Shown one piece after another: positions 30,062-38,981 of a DNA stretch of 64,000 nucleotides (its first letter is position 1; the number at the start of each line of letters is the position of its first letter). The DNA is taken from contig CAIXWN010000168.1 of the NCBI GenBank assembly GCA_903923135.1, positions 25,951 through 89,950 on the forward strand. Reading direction: 5' to 3'. Origin of the DNA: an uncultured Caulobacteraceae bacterium. GTDB lineage: Bacteria > Pseudomonadota > Alphaproteobacteria > Caulobacterales > Caulobacteraceae. The notes under the pieces were generated by a model, which did not search any database, was not told the DNA's origin, and worked only from the letters and a program-made list of their open reading frames with translations. The position numbers were made by a program, and so were the translations under genes.

Positions 30062-30925
30062 TCAGGCGGCGCTGCGCGCCAGTTGCTTGGGCGCGAGCCG
30101 CGTGGCCTGCATCCGCACCAGCTCACGCAGTTCCCTGGCTCCCGCGCAGGACGGAATGGAGTCCACAGCCTCGCCGACGAGCGACTGCAGGCGATTGTAT
30201 GCGCCTTTCAGACCCAGGTCCCGGACCAGACTTGGCCGGTGAAGCGCCTCGTCCCTGCCGGTGGGCTTGCCCAGGTCGGCCTCGGTCAGCACGGCGTCCG
30301 CCAGATCGTCGGCCACCTGGTAGGCTGCGCCCAGGCGCTCGCCCAGCGCCCTCCAAGGAGAGGGGTCGGCTCCCGCCGCGATCGCGCCGGACATTGTCGC
30401 CGCCACGAACAGGGCGCCAGTTTTCGCCTGATGATAGACCTCGACCGGCGCGGAGGGCTCGCTTTCCCAGGCCTGACCGGCCACGATGCCGGCGGGCATG
30501 CCCACGCCGCGGGTGATCGTGCTCAGCAGCGCGGGCAGACGAAGCGGCGCGGTCTGGCCGGCGTTGGCCAGGGTGTCGAAGGCCATGACGATGAGGGCGT
30601 CGCCGGCCAGAACCGCCAGGGGCGCGCCATAGAGCGCATGGACCGACGGTCGGCCGCGCCGCGTCGCCGCGTCGTCGAAACAGGGCAGGTCGTCGTGGGC
30701 CAGCGAGGCGCAATGAAGGAACTCGATAGCCACCGCCGCCGCGTCCGAAAGCCCAGGTTCGTCGTCGCCGCAGGCCTGGGCGATGGCGAGGCAAAGCTGT
30801 GGGCGCACTCTTGCGCCACCCGAGAAGACGGCGTGCCGCACGGCGGCCGAGAGAAGGGGGGGCGCATTGGGCGTCTCGGCGCGGGCGACCGCGGCTTCAA
30901 GAGCGGATTCGACTCGCTGCGCCAT
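30062..30925 (-). CDS. crtE: Geranylgeranyl diphosphate synthase
   Basis: A 287-residue trans-isoprenyl diphosphate synthase supplying GGPP for carotenoids and the bacteriochlorophyll tail. The first Asp-rich motif is HDDLPCFDDAATRRG near residue 95; the second is in AYQVADDLADA. GGARVRPQL and the KTGAL motif are in place. First gene of crtEF-bchCXYZ-puf; divergent from crtD with a PpsR operator between. Confidence 0.92.
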   Translation of the reverse strand: MAQRVESALEAAVARAETPNAPPLLSAAVRHAVFSGGARVRPQLCLAIAQACGDDEPGLSDAAAVAIEFLHCASLAHDDLPCFDDAATRRGRPSVHALYGAPLAVLAGDALIVMAFDTLANAGQTAPLRLPALLSTITRGVGMPAGIVAGQAWESEPSAPVEVYHQAKTGALFVAATMSGAIAAGADPSPWRALGERLGAAYQVADDLADAVLTEADLGKPTGRDEALHRPSLVRDLGLKGAYNRLQSLVGEAVDSIPSCAGARELRELVRMQATRLAPKQLARSAA

Positions 30926-30973
30926 GGGGAGGCCCTCCAGAGGGTTGGCTTGTTCCTGAGCTCAACTGGAGAG

Positions 30974-30991
30974 TGTCATGTAAATTGGACA
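30974..30991. promoter_or_regulatory. PpsR/CrtJ operator between crtE and crtD (TGT-N12-ACA)
   Basis: TGT at 30974-30976, ACA at 30989-30991, 12 bases between. It lies in the divergent gap and can act on both genes. A second TGT half-site lies exactly 26 bp downstream (31000-31002), but its right arm is degenerate. Confidence 0.7.
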
Positions 30992-31031
30992 CATGCTAGT
31001 GTCTAAATTGTGGTCGACTGGGCGTGGGGCG

Positions 31032-32564
31032 GTGCCGGAACAGGTGGTCGTTATCGGGGCGGGAATCGCCGGGTTGACCTGCGCGATCGAGCTTGCGCGG
31101 TCCGGCCATGCGGTGACTGTGGCGGAGCAGGCCCCCCGATCGGGGGGAAAGCTTCAGCAGGTCGCTTTCGGTTCGAGGTGCGTGGACGCGGGGCCGACGG
31201 TCTTCACCATGCGCTGGGTGTTCGACGAGATCTTCGCGGCCGCCGGGGCCAGCCTCGATGACCATCTCACTTTGGTTCCGACGGACCGCCTGGCGAGTCA
31301 CGCCTGGAACGACAGCGAGCGGCTCGACCTGTTCGCTGATATCGACCGATCCGCGGACGCCATCGGCGTGTTTGCGGGGGCCGTCGAGGCGCACGGCTAC
31401 CGCCGCTTCTGCGCCGCATCGGCCGGCGTCTACGACAGTCTCCGCCATACATTTCTGGACGCTCAGCGTCCCGGCCTCTTCGGCCTCGCCAGCCGCATCG
31501 GGCTTCACCGAAGGCGGACCCTGGCCGGTCTTCGGCCGTTCGACACCCTGTGGGGCGCGCTCGGCGACTACTTCCAGGACGTGCGTCTGCGTCAGCTCTT
31601 CGCCCGCTACGCCACCTATTGTGGCTCCTCGCCCTTCGCCGCTCCCGCCACATTGATGCTGGTGGCCCATGTGGAGCGAGAGGGCGTCTGGCTGGTGCAG
31701 GGCGGCATGCAGCGCCTCGCCGATGCGCTCGAGGGTCTCGCGGTCTCTCTGGGGGTCACCTTCCACTATTCGGCGCCTGCGACCCGTATCGAGGTCTCGC
31801 AGGGCCGGGTCGGCGCCGTCATCCTGGCCGGCGGCGAACGACTCGCGGCGGCGGCCGTGGTGGTCACCGCCGACCCGAGGGCCGTCGCCGCCGGTCTTTT
31901 CGGTCCCGATGTCCGCGCGGCGGTGTCGGCGCCCGCCGCGGCGCGGTCGCTTTCGGCCATCACCTGGTCGATGCTGGGGGCCACAGGGGGGGCGCCGCTG
32001 ACGCGACACAATGTCTTCTTCTCCGACGACTATCGGGCCGAGTTCACCGATATTCTCGAGCGCGGCCGACTGCCGCGGGCGCCGACTGTCTATGTCTGCG
32101 CACAGGACCGGGGCCCGGCGGTGGCGGCGCCGTCCGGCGACGAGCGGTTGCTGATCGTGGTCAACGCGCCGGCGAGCGGCGACGTGAGGACGTTTGACGA
32201 AGAGGAGGTATCGGCTTGCCAAACGCATATGCTCGATCGCCTGGCGCGCTGCGGCCTGCAGGTGGACCGGACGCCGGCGGGCAGCCGGATCATGACGCCG
32301 GCCGACTTCAGCCGGATGTTTCCGGCCACCGGCGGGGCTCTCTACGGGTCGGCGACCCACGGTTGGGCCTCGACCTTCCAGAGGCCGGGCGCCCGGACGC
32401 GCCTGCCCGGCCTGTATCTGGCGGGGGGCGGCGTCCATCCGGGAGCGGGAGTCCCCATGGCGGCCTTATCCGGGCGACTGGCGGCGCGGCGGCTGCTGAG
32501 GGACCGGGCTTCGACGCGCCCGTTCCGTCGGGCGGCTACGTCTGGTGGTACGTCGACGCCCTGA
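31032..32564 (+). CDS. crtD: CrtD, methoxyneurosporene/hydroxyneurosporene dehydrogenase
   Basis: About 510 residues, a CrtI-type FAD oxidoreductase introducing the C3,4 double bond. The FAD motif VVVIGAGIAGLTCAIEL opens the protein, GPTVFTMRWVFDEIF is CrtD-like, and GGGVHPGAGVPMA near the end is the C-terminal cofactor motif. I prefer GTG 31032, directly before the FAD motif: the upstream ATG at 30993 would sit two bases after a PpsR operator, probably ahead of the transcription start. The 3' end overlaps conserved crtC coding sequence in another frame. Confidence 0.85.
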   Translation: MPEQVVVIGAGIAGLTCAIELARSGHAVTVAEQAPRSGGKLQQVAFGSRCVDAGPTVFTMRWVFDEIFAAAGASLDDHLTLVPTDRLASHAWNDSERLDLFADIDRSADAIGVFAGAVEAHGYRRFCAASAGVYDSLRHTFLDAQRPGLFGLASRIGLHRRRTLAGLRPFDTLWGALGDYFQDVRLRQLFARYATYCGSSPFAAPATLMLVAHVEREGVWLVQGGMQRLADALEGLAVSLGVTFHYSAPATRIEVSQGRVGAVILAGGERLAAAAVVVTADPRAVAAGLFGPDVRAAVSAPAAARSLSAITWSMLGATGGAPLTRHNVFFSDDYRAEFTDILERGRLPRAPTVYVCAQDRGPAVAAPSGDERLLIVVNAPASGDVRTFDEEEVSACQTHMLDRLARCGLQVDRTPAGSRIMTPADFSRMFPATGGALYGSATHGWASTFQRPGARTRLPGLYLAGGGVHPGAGVPMAALSGRLAARRLLRDRASTRPFRRAATSGGTSTP

Positions 32565-32584
32565 GCGACGACGGGACCCAGGGG

Positions 32585-33421
32585 GTGACGCTGATCGCCT
32601 TCGTGGGCAGCGTCTTCTCCCCCTACTACGCCTGGTCGGGGCGCGACGATCCGCTTGATCACTGTGCGCTCAACGTCGCCGTCTATGGAGCGGGCGGGCG
32701 TCGCTGGGCGATGACGGAACGCCGCCGCGCGGCGGTGACGCGTGAAGCGACGGTGCTGTCGATCGGTCCGAGCCGACTCACCTGGGAGGGCGGGGCCCTG
32801 ACCATCACCTTCGACGAGGTGACCAGTCCCCGACCATCGCGGCTGCGCGGGGTGGTCCGGCTCTTCCCGCAGGCGACCAACGAGCAGGTGTTTTCCCTCG
32901 ACGCCGCACGGCGGCATCGCTGGCGACCCATAGCGCCCCGCGCTCGCGTGGAGGTGTCGCTGGACAATCCCGGGTGCGCCTGGCGGGGTGATGGCTATTT
33001 CGACACCAACGTCGGGGACGAACCCCTGGAGGACGCCTTTGTCGGCTGGGACTGGTCGCGCGCCCATCTGCCCGAGGACACCCTGCTGTTCTATGACGTG
33101 ACGCGCCGTGGCGGCGAGACCGCCAGTCTGGCCCTGGGCTTCGACCGGCACGGTGCGCCGACGGAGGTCGAGTCGCCGGCTCCGGTTCGCCTGCCGTCGA
33201 CGGCCTGGGGCATACCGCGCCTCGTCCGTGGCGACGCTGACGGCGGCGTCAGTCTCCGCCGCACGCTGGAGGACACGCCCTTCTACGCCCGGTCGGCCCT
33301 GAGCGGTCGTTTCGCCGGCCGGCCGGCGGAGATGATCCACGAGAGCCTGTCGCTCAATCGCCTGCGCTCGCCGATCGTGCGGGCGATGTTACCGTTCCGG
33401 ATGCCCCGGACCCTCTGGTAG
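32585..33421 (+). CDS. crtC: CrtC, carotenoid 1,2-hydratase (hydroxyneurosporene synthase)
   Basis: Adds water to the C1,2 end of acyclic carotenoids. From GTG 32585 it is 278 residues, close to the characterised length (about 281), beginning VTLIAFVGSVFSPYYAW, then DHCALNVAVYG, RWAMTER and GYFDTNVGDEPLE, all family hallmarks. The same frame upstream, inside the crtD 3' end, reads GGYVWWYVDALSDDG, a stretch also conserved in CrtC proteins. No ATG, GTG or TTG precedes that stretch until TTG 32363. The true start is therefore unsettled. Its last 33 bp overlap the small gene on the other strand. Confidence 0.82.
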   Translation: MTLIAFVGSVFSPYYAWSGRDDPLDHCALNVAVYGAGGRRWAMTERRRAAVTREATVLSIGPSRLTWEGGALTITFDEVTSPRPSRLRGVVRLFPQATNEQVFSLDAARRHRWRPIAPRARVEVSLDNPGCAWRGDGYFDTNVGDEPLEDAFVGWDWSRAHLPEDTLLFYDVTRRGGETASLALGFDRHGAPTEVESPAPVRLPSTAWGIPRLVRGDADGGVSLRRTLEDTPFYARSALSGRFAGRPAEMIHESLSLNRLRSPIVRAMLPFRMPRTLW

Positions 33422-33568
33422 GTCGCGCGCGTGCGGCGCGGGAGCGTCGGCCGGCGGTTTCCGGTCGGCCTTGCCCGGTCGGATGGACCAGTACTCCCAG
33501 GCCGCCCAGCCCAGGGCGACGGCGCCGAAGAGCAGGAACTCAGCGATGAAGACCGTGTTCGACGCCAT
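33389..33568 (-). CDS. Small membrane protein of the photosynthesis cluster (59 aa)
   Basis: A 59-residue protein downstream of crtB by 64 bp on the same strand. One N-terminal helix (FLLFGAVALGWAAWEYW) is followed by a short positive turn (SIRPGKADRK) and a Pro-rich hydrophilic tail ending GPGHPER. AGGAGG lies 8 bases before the ATG, a strong translation signal. Similar short single-helix proteins with a W-x-x-W-E-x-W pattern occur in other photosynthesis clusters, from memory. Function unknown. The 3' end is antisense to the last 33 bp of crtC. Confidence 0.7.
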   Translation of the reverse strand: MASNTVFIAEFLLFGAVALGWAAWEYWSIRPGKADRKPPADAPAPHARDLPEGPGHPER

Positions 33569-33632
33569 GACCCGCCCTCCTCGCCGCTCGTCCGGTTCCG
33601 CCTTGGCTATACGCGCGCAACTGGCCGCCTGA

Positions 33633-34685
33633 TCACCGGGTCGAGCGGGCCGGCCGTCCCCGATCCTCCAGGGTCTTGAACAGTTCCACGGTCCAGATCA
33701 GGTCGCTGCGGACCGTCCGCCGGCGCCCCCGCCAGGGCGGGAGCAGTCGGTCCGTCTCCCGCGTCACGGCCTCGACCAGGAACAGGGTCTCGGCCAGGGG
33801 CGGCTCGTCCAGACCGGCCCGCGGCGGCCGAACGGCCTGACCCACGGCCCGGCCCAGCAGCCACAGCTTGCGTCCGGCCGACACCGAGGTGCGGCGGCTG
33901 ACCGAATCCAGGCCCCGGCGCCTGAGAAGCTCGCCGATCTCGGCGTAGAGGTCGCGGGCCGCGAAGATCGCCGGCCGGAACGCCGGGTCGAGCCGGCCGA
34001 TACCGGCGTCGGCGCGCCGGTAGAGATCATCGGCGGCCTTCAGAAGGCGAGCAACGACACCAGCCAGCGCCGGACTGAACTCCGGCCTGGCGAGGAAGGC
34101 CCCGGGGTCGATTCCGGCCTCGCGCAGCCAGTCCCGGGGCAGGTAGAGGCGGCCGATCCGGGCGTCCTCGCCGACGTCGCGGGCGATGTTGGTCAGCTGC
34201 ATGGCCACGCCCAGGTCGCAGGCTCGCGCCACCAGATCGGGATCCCGGGCGCCCATCAGGGCCGCCATCATGCCCCCCACCGCACCGGCTACGCGCGCGC
34301 CATAGGCGTAGACGTCGCTGAGGGTCTCGTAGGTGCGGCCCGAGACATCCCACTCAAGGCCCTCCAGCAAAGCGTCCATCAGGGTGCGGGGGATGGCGAA
34401 GTGTTCGACGGCGTCGGTCAGCGCCCGGTCGACGGGCTCGGGCGCGGGATCCCGGGCGTAGACGGCATCGAGCCGACGGCGCAGGCGCGCGACCGCGTCG
34501 CCCTCGCCCCCCTCGACATCCACCGCGTCGTCCGAAAGTCGGCAAAAGCCATAGAGCGCGTAGGCCCCTTCGCGCACCTCGTCGGGCAGCAGCAGAGAGG
34601 CGGTGTAGAATGACCGCGATCCGCCGCGGATCATCTCGCGGCAGGCGGCCTTGTCGGCCGGTCGGGCGAAGATGGTCCTAGGCAT
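33633..34685 (-). CDS. crtB: Phytoene synthase
   Basis: A 350-residue synthase that condenses two GGPP to phytoene. The first Asp motif is CRLSDDAVDVEGG near residue 50 and the second is NIARDVGEDARIGRLYLP, the classical squalene/phytoene synthase signature. The start is MPRTIFARPADKAACREM at 34685, overlapping the crtI stop by 8 bp, which suggests coupling. Confidence 0.94.
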   Translation of the reverse strand: MPRTIFARPADKAACREMIRGGSRSFYTASLLLPDEVREGAYALYGFCRLSDDAVDVEGGEGDAVARLRRRLDAVYARDPAPEPVDRALTDAVEHFAIPRTLMDALLEGLEWDVSGRTYETLSDVYAYGARVAGAVGGMMAALMGARDPDLVARACDLGVAMQLTNIARDVGEDARIGRLYLPRDWLREAGIDPGAFLARPEFSPALAGVVARLLKAADDLYRRADAGIGRLDPAFRPAIFAARDLYAEIGELLRRRGLDSVSRRTSVSAGRKLWLLGRAVGQAVRPPRAGLDEPPLAETLFLVEAVTRETDRLLPPWRGRRRTVRSDLIWTVELFKTLEDRGRPARSTR

Positions 34686-36210
34686 GGGTCGCCGGATCGG
34701 GGACCAGCTGGTCGACCATATGCGCCGAGGACAGGACCGCGGGGACACCCGCGCCGGGCTGGGTTCCCGCCCCCACGAGGTAGAGCCCCCGGATGTCCTC
34801 ACTCCGATTGTTGGGCCGGAACCAGGTGCTCTGAGTCAGTCGCGGCGCCAGGCTGAACCCCGCCCCCTTGAACGAACAGAGACGGTCCTGGAAATCCTGC
34901 GGGGTCGTCACCAGCGACGTGACGATCTCGTCTGCGAGGCCTGGCAGGAGGGTTTCCGATAGCCGGCGTTCGACGGCCTGGCGGTAGGGCTCCGCATGCC
35001 GCGCCCAATCCACGGGCGCGTCGAGGTGAGGCACCGGGGACAGCACATAGAAAGTATCGCAGCCCTCCGGCGCGAGGGACGGGTCGGTGGCCGTGGGCCG
35101 GTGCAGATAGAGGCTCATGTCCTCCGGCAGGGATTTGGCCGCGAAGATCTCCTTCACGTGATCGCGATAGCGCGGACCGACGAGGATGGTGTGATGCGGC
35201 ACCTCCTCGTGGCGCCGCCGGGTCCCGAAATACCAGACGAACAGCCCCATGGAATAGGTCGCCCCCTCAATCCGCCGGTTCGTCCAGCGTCGTCGGGCCT
35301 CGGCCGGGACCATGTTCCGGTATGTGTGGGCGACGTCGGCGTTGGACACCACGATATCGGCCGGCACGACCTCGCCTGAGGTCAGCCGCACCCCCTTGGC
35401 CACGCCGTCGGTGACCAGGATGTCGGACACCTCCGTCTTGTAGCGGAAGGTCCCGCCCTGACCCTCGATCAGACTCACCAGCCCGTTGACCAGGGCCCCC
35501 GTGCCTCCCATGGGGAAATGGACGCCCCACCGCCGCTCGACGTCCGAGATCATGCAGTAGACGGCGGTGGTGTCGAACGGATTGCCGCCGACGAACAGGG
35601 GGTGGAAGCTGAGCGCGAAGCGCAGGCGAGGGTCCTTGACATAGCTGGACACCATGCCGAACACGCTGCGGTAGCCGCCTAGGCGAAGGATATCGGGCGC
35701 TTGCCGGGCCAGGTCGGCGAGGGACATGAAGGGGAAGTGGCCCAGCTTTTCGAAGCCGATGGCGCACATCTCGCGAGCGCGGAGCATAAAGCGATCGTAG
35801 CCGGCCAGATCGCGCGGAGAGATTCGGGCGACCTCCGCCCGCATCGCCTGGGAGTCGGCGTGACATTCGATCTGAGACCCGTCGTCGAAGACGATCCGGT
35901 AGAACGGATCCAGCGCGCGAAGGTCGATGTCGTCGGCGAAGGTGCGTCCGGCGAGCCGCCAGAGATCCTCGAAAAGATAGGGCACCGTGATGATGGTCGG
36001 ACCGGCGTCGAAGGTGAAGCCGTCGCGACGGTGGACATAGGCCCGGCCGCCGGGGGCGTCCAGGCGTTCGAGAACAGTGACCCTGTACCCCCGGGCGCCC
36101 AGCCTCACGGCGGTCGCCAGGCCCCCGAAGCCGCTGCCGATGATAACCGCGTGGGACCGTTTGTCCGCTCCGGAGGTGTCAACCAACGGCGCGCGCTCAA
36201 GTGTCAACAT
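34678..36210 (-). CDS. crtI: Phytoene desaturase
   Basis: A 510-residue FAD enzyme that desaturates phytoene to neurosporene or lycopene. VIIGSGFGGLATAVRLG is the FAD motif (residue 22 on), GPTIITVPYLFEDLW follows, and GAGTQPGAGVPAV lies at the C-terminus. Whether it makes three or four desaturations cannot be decided from sequence; the absence of crtA and presence of crtCDF point to spirilloxanthin-type products. The ATG at 36210 lies inside a PpsR operator and has no clear Shine-Dalgarno site. Confidence 0.94.
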   Translation of the reverse strand: MLTLERAPLVDTSGADKRSHAVIIGSGFGGLATAVRLGARGYRVTVLERLDAPGGRAYVHRRDGFTFDAGPTIITVPYLFEDLWRLAGRTFADDIDLRALDPFYRIVFDDGSQIECHADSQAMRAEVARISPRDLAGYDRFMLRAREMCAIGFEKLGHFPFMSLADLARQAPDILRLGGYRSVFGMVSSYVKDPRLRFALSFHPLFVGGNPFDTTAVYCMISDVERRWGVHFPMGGTGALVNGLVSLIEGQGGTFRYKTEVSDILVTDGVAKGVRLTSGEVVPADIVVSNADVAHTYRNMVPAEARRRWTNRRIEGATYSMGLFVWYFGTRRRHEEVPHHTILVGPRYRDHVKEIFAAKSLPEDMSLYLHRPTATDPSLAPEGCDTFYVLSPVPHLDAPVDWARHAEPYRQAVERRLSETLLPGLADEIVTSLVTTPQDFQDRLCSFKGAGFSLAPRLTQSTWFRPNNRSEDIRGLYLVGAGTQPGAGVPAVLSSAHMVDQLVPDPATHA

Positions 36211-36219
36211 GACATGACA
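36202..36219. promoter_or_regulatory. PpsR/CrtJ operator overlapping the crtI start codon
   Basis: TGT at 36202-36204 and ACA at 36217-36219 with 12 bases between; the crtI ATG (36210-36208) lies in its centre. Either the operator acts as a roadblock for transcription from the bchIDO side, or crtI translation starts elsewhere. Confidence 0.6.
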
Positions 36220-36295
36220 CTAAGCCCGTTGGTGAGGGCAAGACAAGGGAGGTGGCGGGTCCGAAATGGCCCGGTCGGCGACTCCGGCTCCGGGT

Positions 36296-37177
36296 CTAGA
36301 GTGGTTGGGCGGCCTGTCGAACGATCGCCGCGATCGTCGCGGGCGCCTCCTCGTGGGCCAGATGGCCCAGCCCCGCCAGACGGATGAGTTCGGCGTGGGG
36401 GATTCGCGCCTTGGCGTCTTCGGCCACACGCGGCGGCACCGCCCGGTCGTTCTCCGCCGCCACAAGGGTCAGTGGACCCTGAAACCGGGGCAGGTCGGCC
36501 TGCAGGGGCGCGAGGTTCCAGTGCGACATCATGCCCAGGGCCCCGTCAATATGGCCGGTTGTGCGAAGCAGCCGCTCGTACTGCTCCAGGCCCGCCCGAT
36601 CGATGCGCGAGCCGGTGCTCTCCATCAGCCGGGCCACGGCGCCGCCCTGGGCGGCGCGCCAGGCGAACATCTGGATCGCCAGGGGGTTGAGGAACAGCAG
36701 TTTCGCCAGGGCCGGGAAGATGTGACCAGCCGCGCCGCCGAAGGGCTGTAGGGCGCCGTTCAGACTGACCACGCCGCCATCTCCGACTCCGTGGTCGAGT
36801 CTCAAGCGCAGGGCGATCGCCGCGCCCGCGGAGTGGCCCACCGCGAACCGCGGTCGCTGATCCAGCGCGGCCAGCAGGGCGACGAGGCCACGAACCATGC
36901 CGCTCAGCGACAGCCCGTCGCCGCCCGGCGTCTGGGTGAAGCCGTGTCCGGGCAGGTCCGGGGCGATGACGGTGAAGTCGGCGGCCAGCAGCGGGGCCAG
37001 ATCCCGCCACGAATGGGTCGCCGCGCCGGCGCCATGCAGCAGCAGCATCGTCGGGCCGGATCCCATGACCTGGACGTGCCATCGCAGTCCGCCCGCCAAC
37101 AGGAATCGGCTCGCCTCGCGATTGGGCCAGTCGCGTCCCTCGCGGCTCCAGTCCGGCTTTCCCATCAGCGGAAACAT
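36296..37177 (-). CDS. bchO: BchO, alpha/beta hydrolase of the Mg-chelatase operon
   Basis: About 293 residues, alpha/beta hydrolase fold. WSREGRDWPNREASRF at the N-terminus is a BchO marker; the oxyanion region LHGAGAATHSW and nucleophile elbow VGHSAGAAIAL follow, with a C-terminal GLGHLAHEEAP His. BchO is always next to bchID and is thought to help Mg chelation; its reaction is unproven. The start is taken as ATG 37177; GTG 37219 would overlap bchD and ATG 37165 is also possible. Confidence 0.88.
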   Translation of the reverse strand: MFPLMGKPDWSREGRDWPNREASRFLLAGGLRWHVQVMGSGPTMLLLHGAGAATHSWRDLAPLLAADFTVIAPDLPGHGFTQTPGGDGLSLSGMVRGLVALLAALDQRPRFAVGHSAGAAIALRLRLDHGVGDGGVVSLNGALQPFGGAAGHIFPALAKLLFLNPLAIQMFAWRAAQGGAVARLMESTGSRIDRAGLEQYERLLRTTGHIDGALGMMSHWNLAPLQADLPRFQGPLTLVAAENDRAVPPRVAEDAKARIPHAELIRLAGLGHLAHEEAPATIAAIVRQAAQPL

Positions 37178-37202
37178 GACGCCCGATGGCCACGGTGGAA
37201 GC

Positions 37203-38981
37203 TCATCGGCGGCCGCCACTCAGATCATCGACGAGATCGAAGACGGCGTTGGCGTTCGCGTAAGGCAGCGGAGCGTAGACAGCGCCCATGGCCCTTGCAA
37301 AGCGATCGCCGTCCGATCTCGGGCGGGGTGAGGTGTCGAGATAGGCGGCGTTCACTCCCGCCTCCCGGACCCGATTGGCCGCAGCCATGGCGTCCTCTTC
37401 CGCCGCGGCGCGTCCGGGCTCGCCCCCCCTGCCGATATTGGCTCGGCCATCGGTGAGAAAGACCAGGGTGGGCGTACGCTGTCCTGCCCGCTCGGCGAGA
37501 GCCAGAAGAAGGGCGGCGTCCATCCCGGCCGCCAGGGGCGTCCCGCCGCCGCCCGGCAGGTCGGCCAGCCGTCGTTTGGCGCGGGTCAGCGATCGCGTCG
37601 GGGGCAGCAGAATATCGGCTCCGCCGCCCCTGAAGGCGATCAGGGCCACACGCGTACGGGTCGCATAGGCCTTGGCCAGGAGCAGTTCGACCGCGCCCTT
37701 GGCCTCGGCCAGCCGTTGGAAGGCCGAGGATCCCGAGGCGTCGACGACAAAGATCGTGGTCGATTCCATCCGTTGCACGAAGCGGCGGATGCGGAAGTCG
37801 CCGTGGCGGACCTGCACCCGGCCGGCGGCCAGACCGCCGCCGCGCAGCTTTTGCCAGGGGGTGGCGGCGCGCAGGGTCTCGACGATGTTCAGCCGCTCGC
37901 CGGGATGCAGCGCGCCATGCCGCGACCCGACGGGCCGGCCGCGGCGCGTCGACTTGGCCCGCGCTCCGTCACCGCGCGACCGCGACGAGCGGCTCTGCGC
38001 CGCGCGCTCGAGCGCTACGCGTTCAAGGAAGTCCTCCGGCAGGGCGGCCTGGATCGCGGCGATCACCGCGTCGGTGAGAGTCTCGGGGTCGGGTTCGCGG
38101 GCTGCGTCGTCGGCTGGCGGCGGATCCGATGCCGACTCGGGAGGCGAGGGCGGCTCCTCCGCGGCCTCGTCCTCCGGCTGCGCCTCGGCCGGTGCGCGCG
38201 TCGCACGTGGGCCCAGAACCAGTCGCGCGCCCGCGGCGGCGTCCTCCGCGGTCACGCGCGATCGGGCCCAAAGGGCGGCGTGGGCGCGAGCGGCTCGCAA
38301 CGCCAGCATCGGCGCACGCACCGAGACCACGCCCATGTCGAGCGATATGGCGCAGAGCGCCTCGATGATGGCGTGGGCCGCCGGCTCGACGGCGGACAGG
38401 CGCGTCCTCGCCGCGGCGATCAGGTCAAGATCAAAGCCGAGGGGCAGGGGCTCCCTGCCGCCTCCAGGCGAGCCCAGGTCCAGGCGGAACGCCAGACGCT
38501 CCAGCAACGCCTCGGGGGGGCGCTCGTCGGGCTCCAAGCCCTCGTCCAGGGCGATGACGCCGATCCGCGCCGCAAGTCGATCGGCCAGGCCGTCGCGCTC
38601 GATGTTCACCTCGCCATGGTCGAGCACCGAAGCGAGGCGAGCGGCCGTGGCGTTGTCGATCCGTTCGGCCATCGGTAGCACCACGACCCCGCCATCGCTC
38701 TCGGCCAGCACGCCGCGCTGGGACACCGGCCGACCGGCGGCGAGACTGGCGGCGAGATCGAGGCCGCCGAGCAGCCGGTCGTCGTCGATATGCAGGGGCG
38801 CTCGCCGCACCGGCGCCTCGACGGCGAGTGCGGCCCGGACCCGGGCCAGCCAGTGGTCGCGCGCCGGGCCGGGGCCGCTGCGCACGGCCACCCCGCCCAG
38901 GCCGGCCGGATCGATGGCGAACAGGGCGGCGGCGAGCAAGGCGTCTTCCCACAACGGGGAGACCGCATCGGCCTGCGTCAT
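37203..38981 (-). CDS. bchD: Magnesium chelatase subunit D
   Basis: A 592-residue subunit that links BchI to BchH during ATP-dependent insertion of Mg2+ into protoporphyrin IX. The N-terminal AAA+-like half lacks a good Walker A motif, as usual. An acidic Pro-rich linker (about residues 275-320) follows, then a von Willebrand A domain with MIDAS residues in VVDASGSSA and FLTDGRAN. The ATG overlaps the bchI stop (ATGA). Confidence 0.93.
   Translation of the reverse strand: MTQADAVSPLWEDALLAAALFAIDPAGLGGVAVRSGPGPARDHWLARVRAALAVEAPVRRAPLHIDDDRLLGGLDLAASLAAGRPVSQRGVLAESDGGVVVLPMAERIDNATAARLASVLDHGEVNIERDGLADRLAARIGVIALDEGLEPDERPPEALLERLAFRLDLGSPGGGREPLPLGFDLDLIAAARTRLSAVEPAAHAIIEALCAISLDMGVVSVRAPMLALRAARAHAALWARSRVTAEDAAAGARLVLGPRATRAPAEAQPEDEAAEEPPSPPESASDPPPADDAAREPDPETLTDAVIAAIQAALPEDFLERVALERAAQSRSSRSRGDGARAKSTRRGRPVGSRHGALHPGERLNIVETLRAATPWQKLRGGGLAAGRVQVRHGDFRIRRFVQRMESTTIFVVDASGSSAFQRLAEAKGAVELLLAKAYATRTRVALIAFRGGGADILLPPTRSLTRAKRRLADLPGGGGTPLAAGMDAALLLALAERAGQRTPTLVFLTDGRANIGRGGEPGRAAAEEDAMAAANRVREAGVNAAYLDTSPRPRSDGDRFARAMGAVYAPLPYANANAVFDLVDDLSGGRR

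Noticed and set aside
31000..31017. Second PpsR site 26 bp from the crtE/crtD operator
   Set aside because: The left TGT is in place but the right arm reads CGA, so it does not meet the pattern; noted only as a degenerate half-site.
30993..31031. ATG 30993 as the crtD start
   Set aside because: It lies two bases after a PpsR operator and ahead of any plausible transcript start; GTG 31032 gives the FAD motif at the usual distance.
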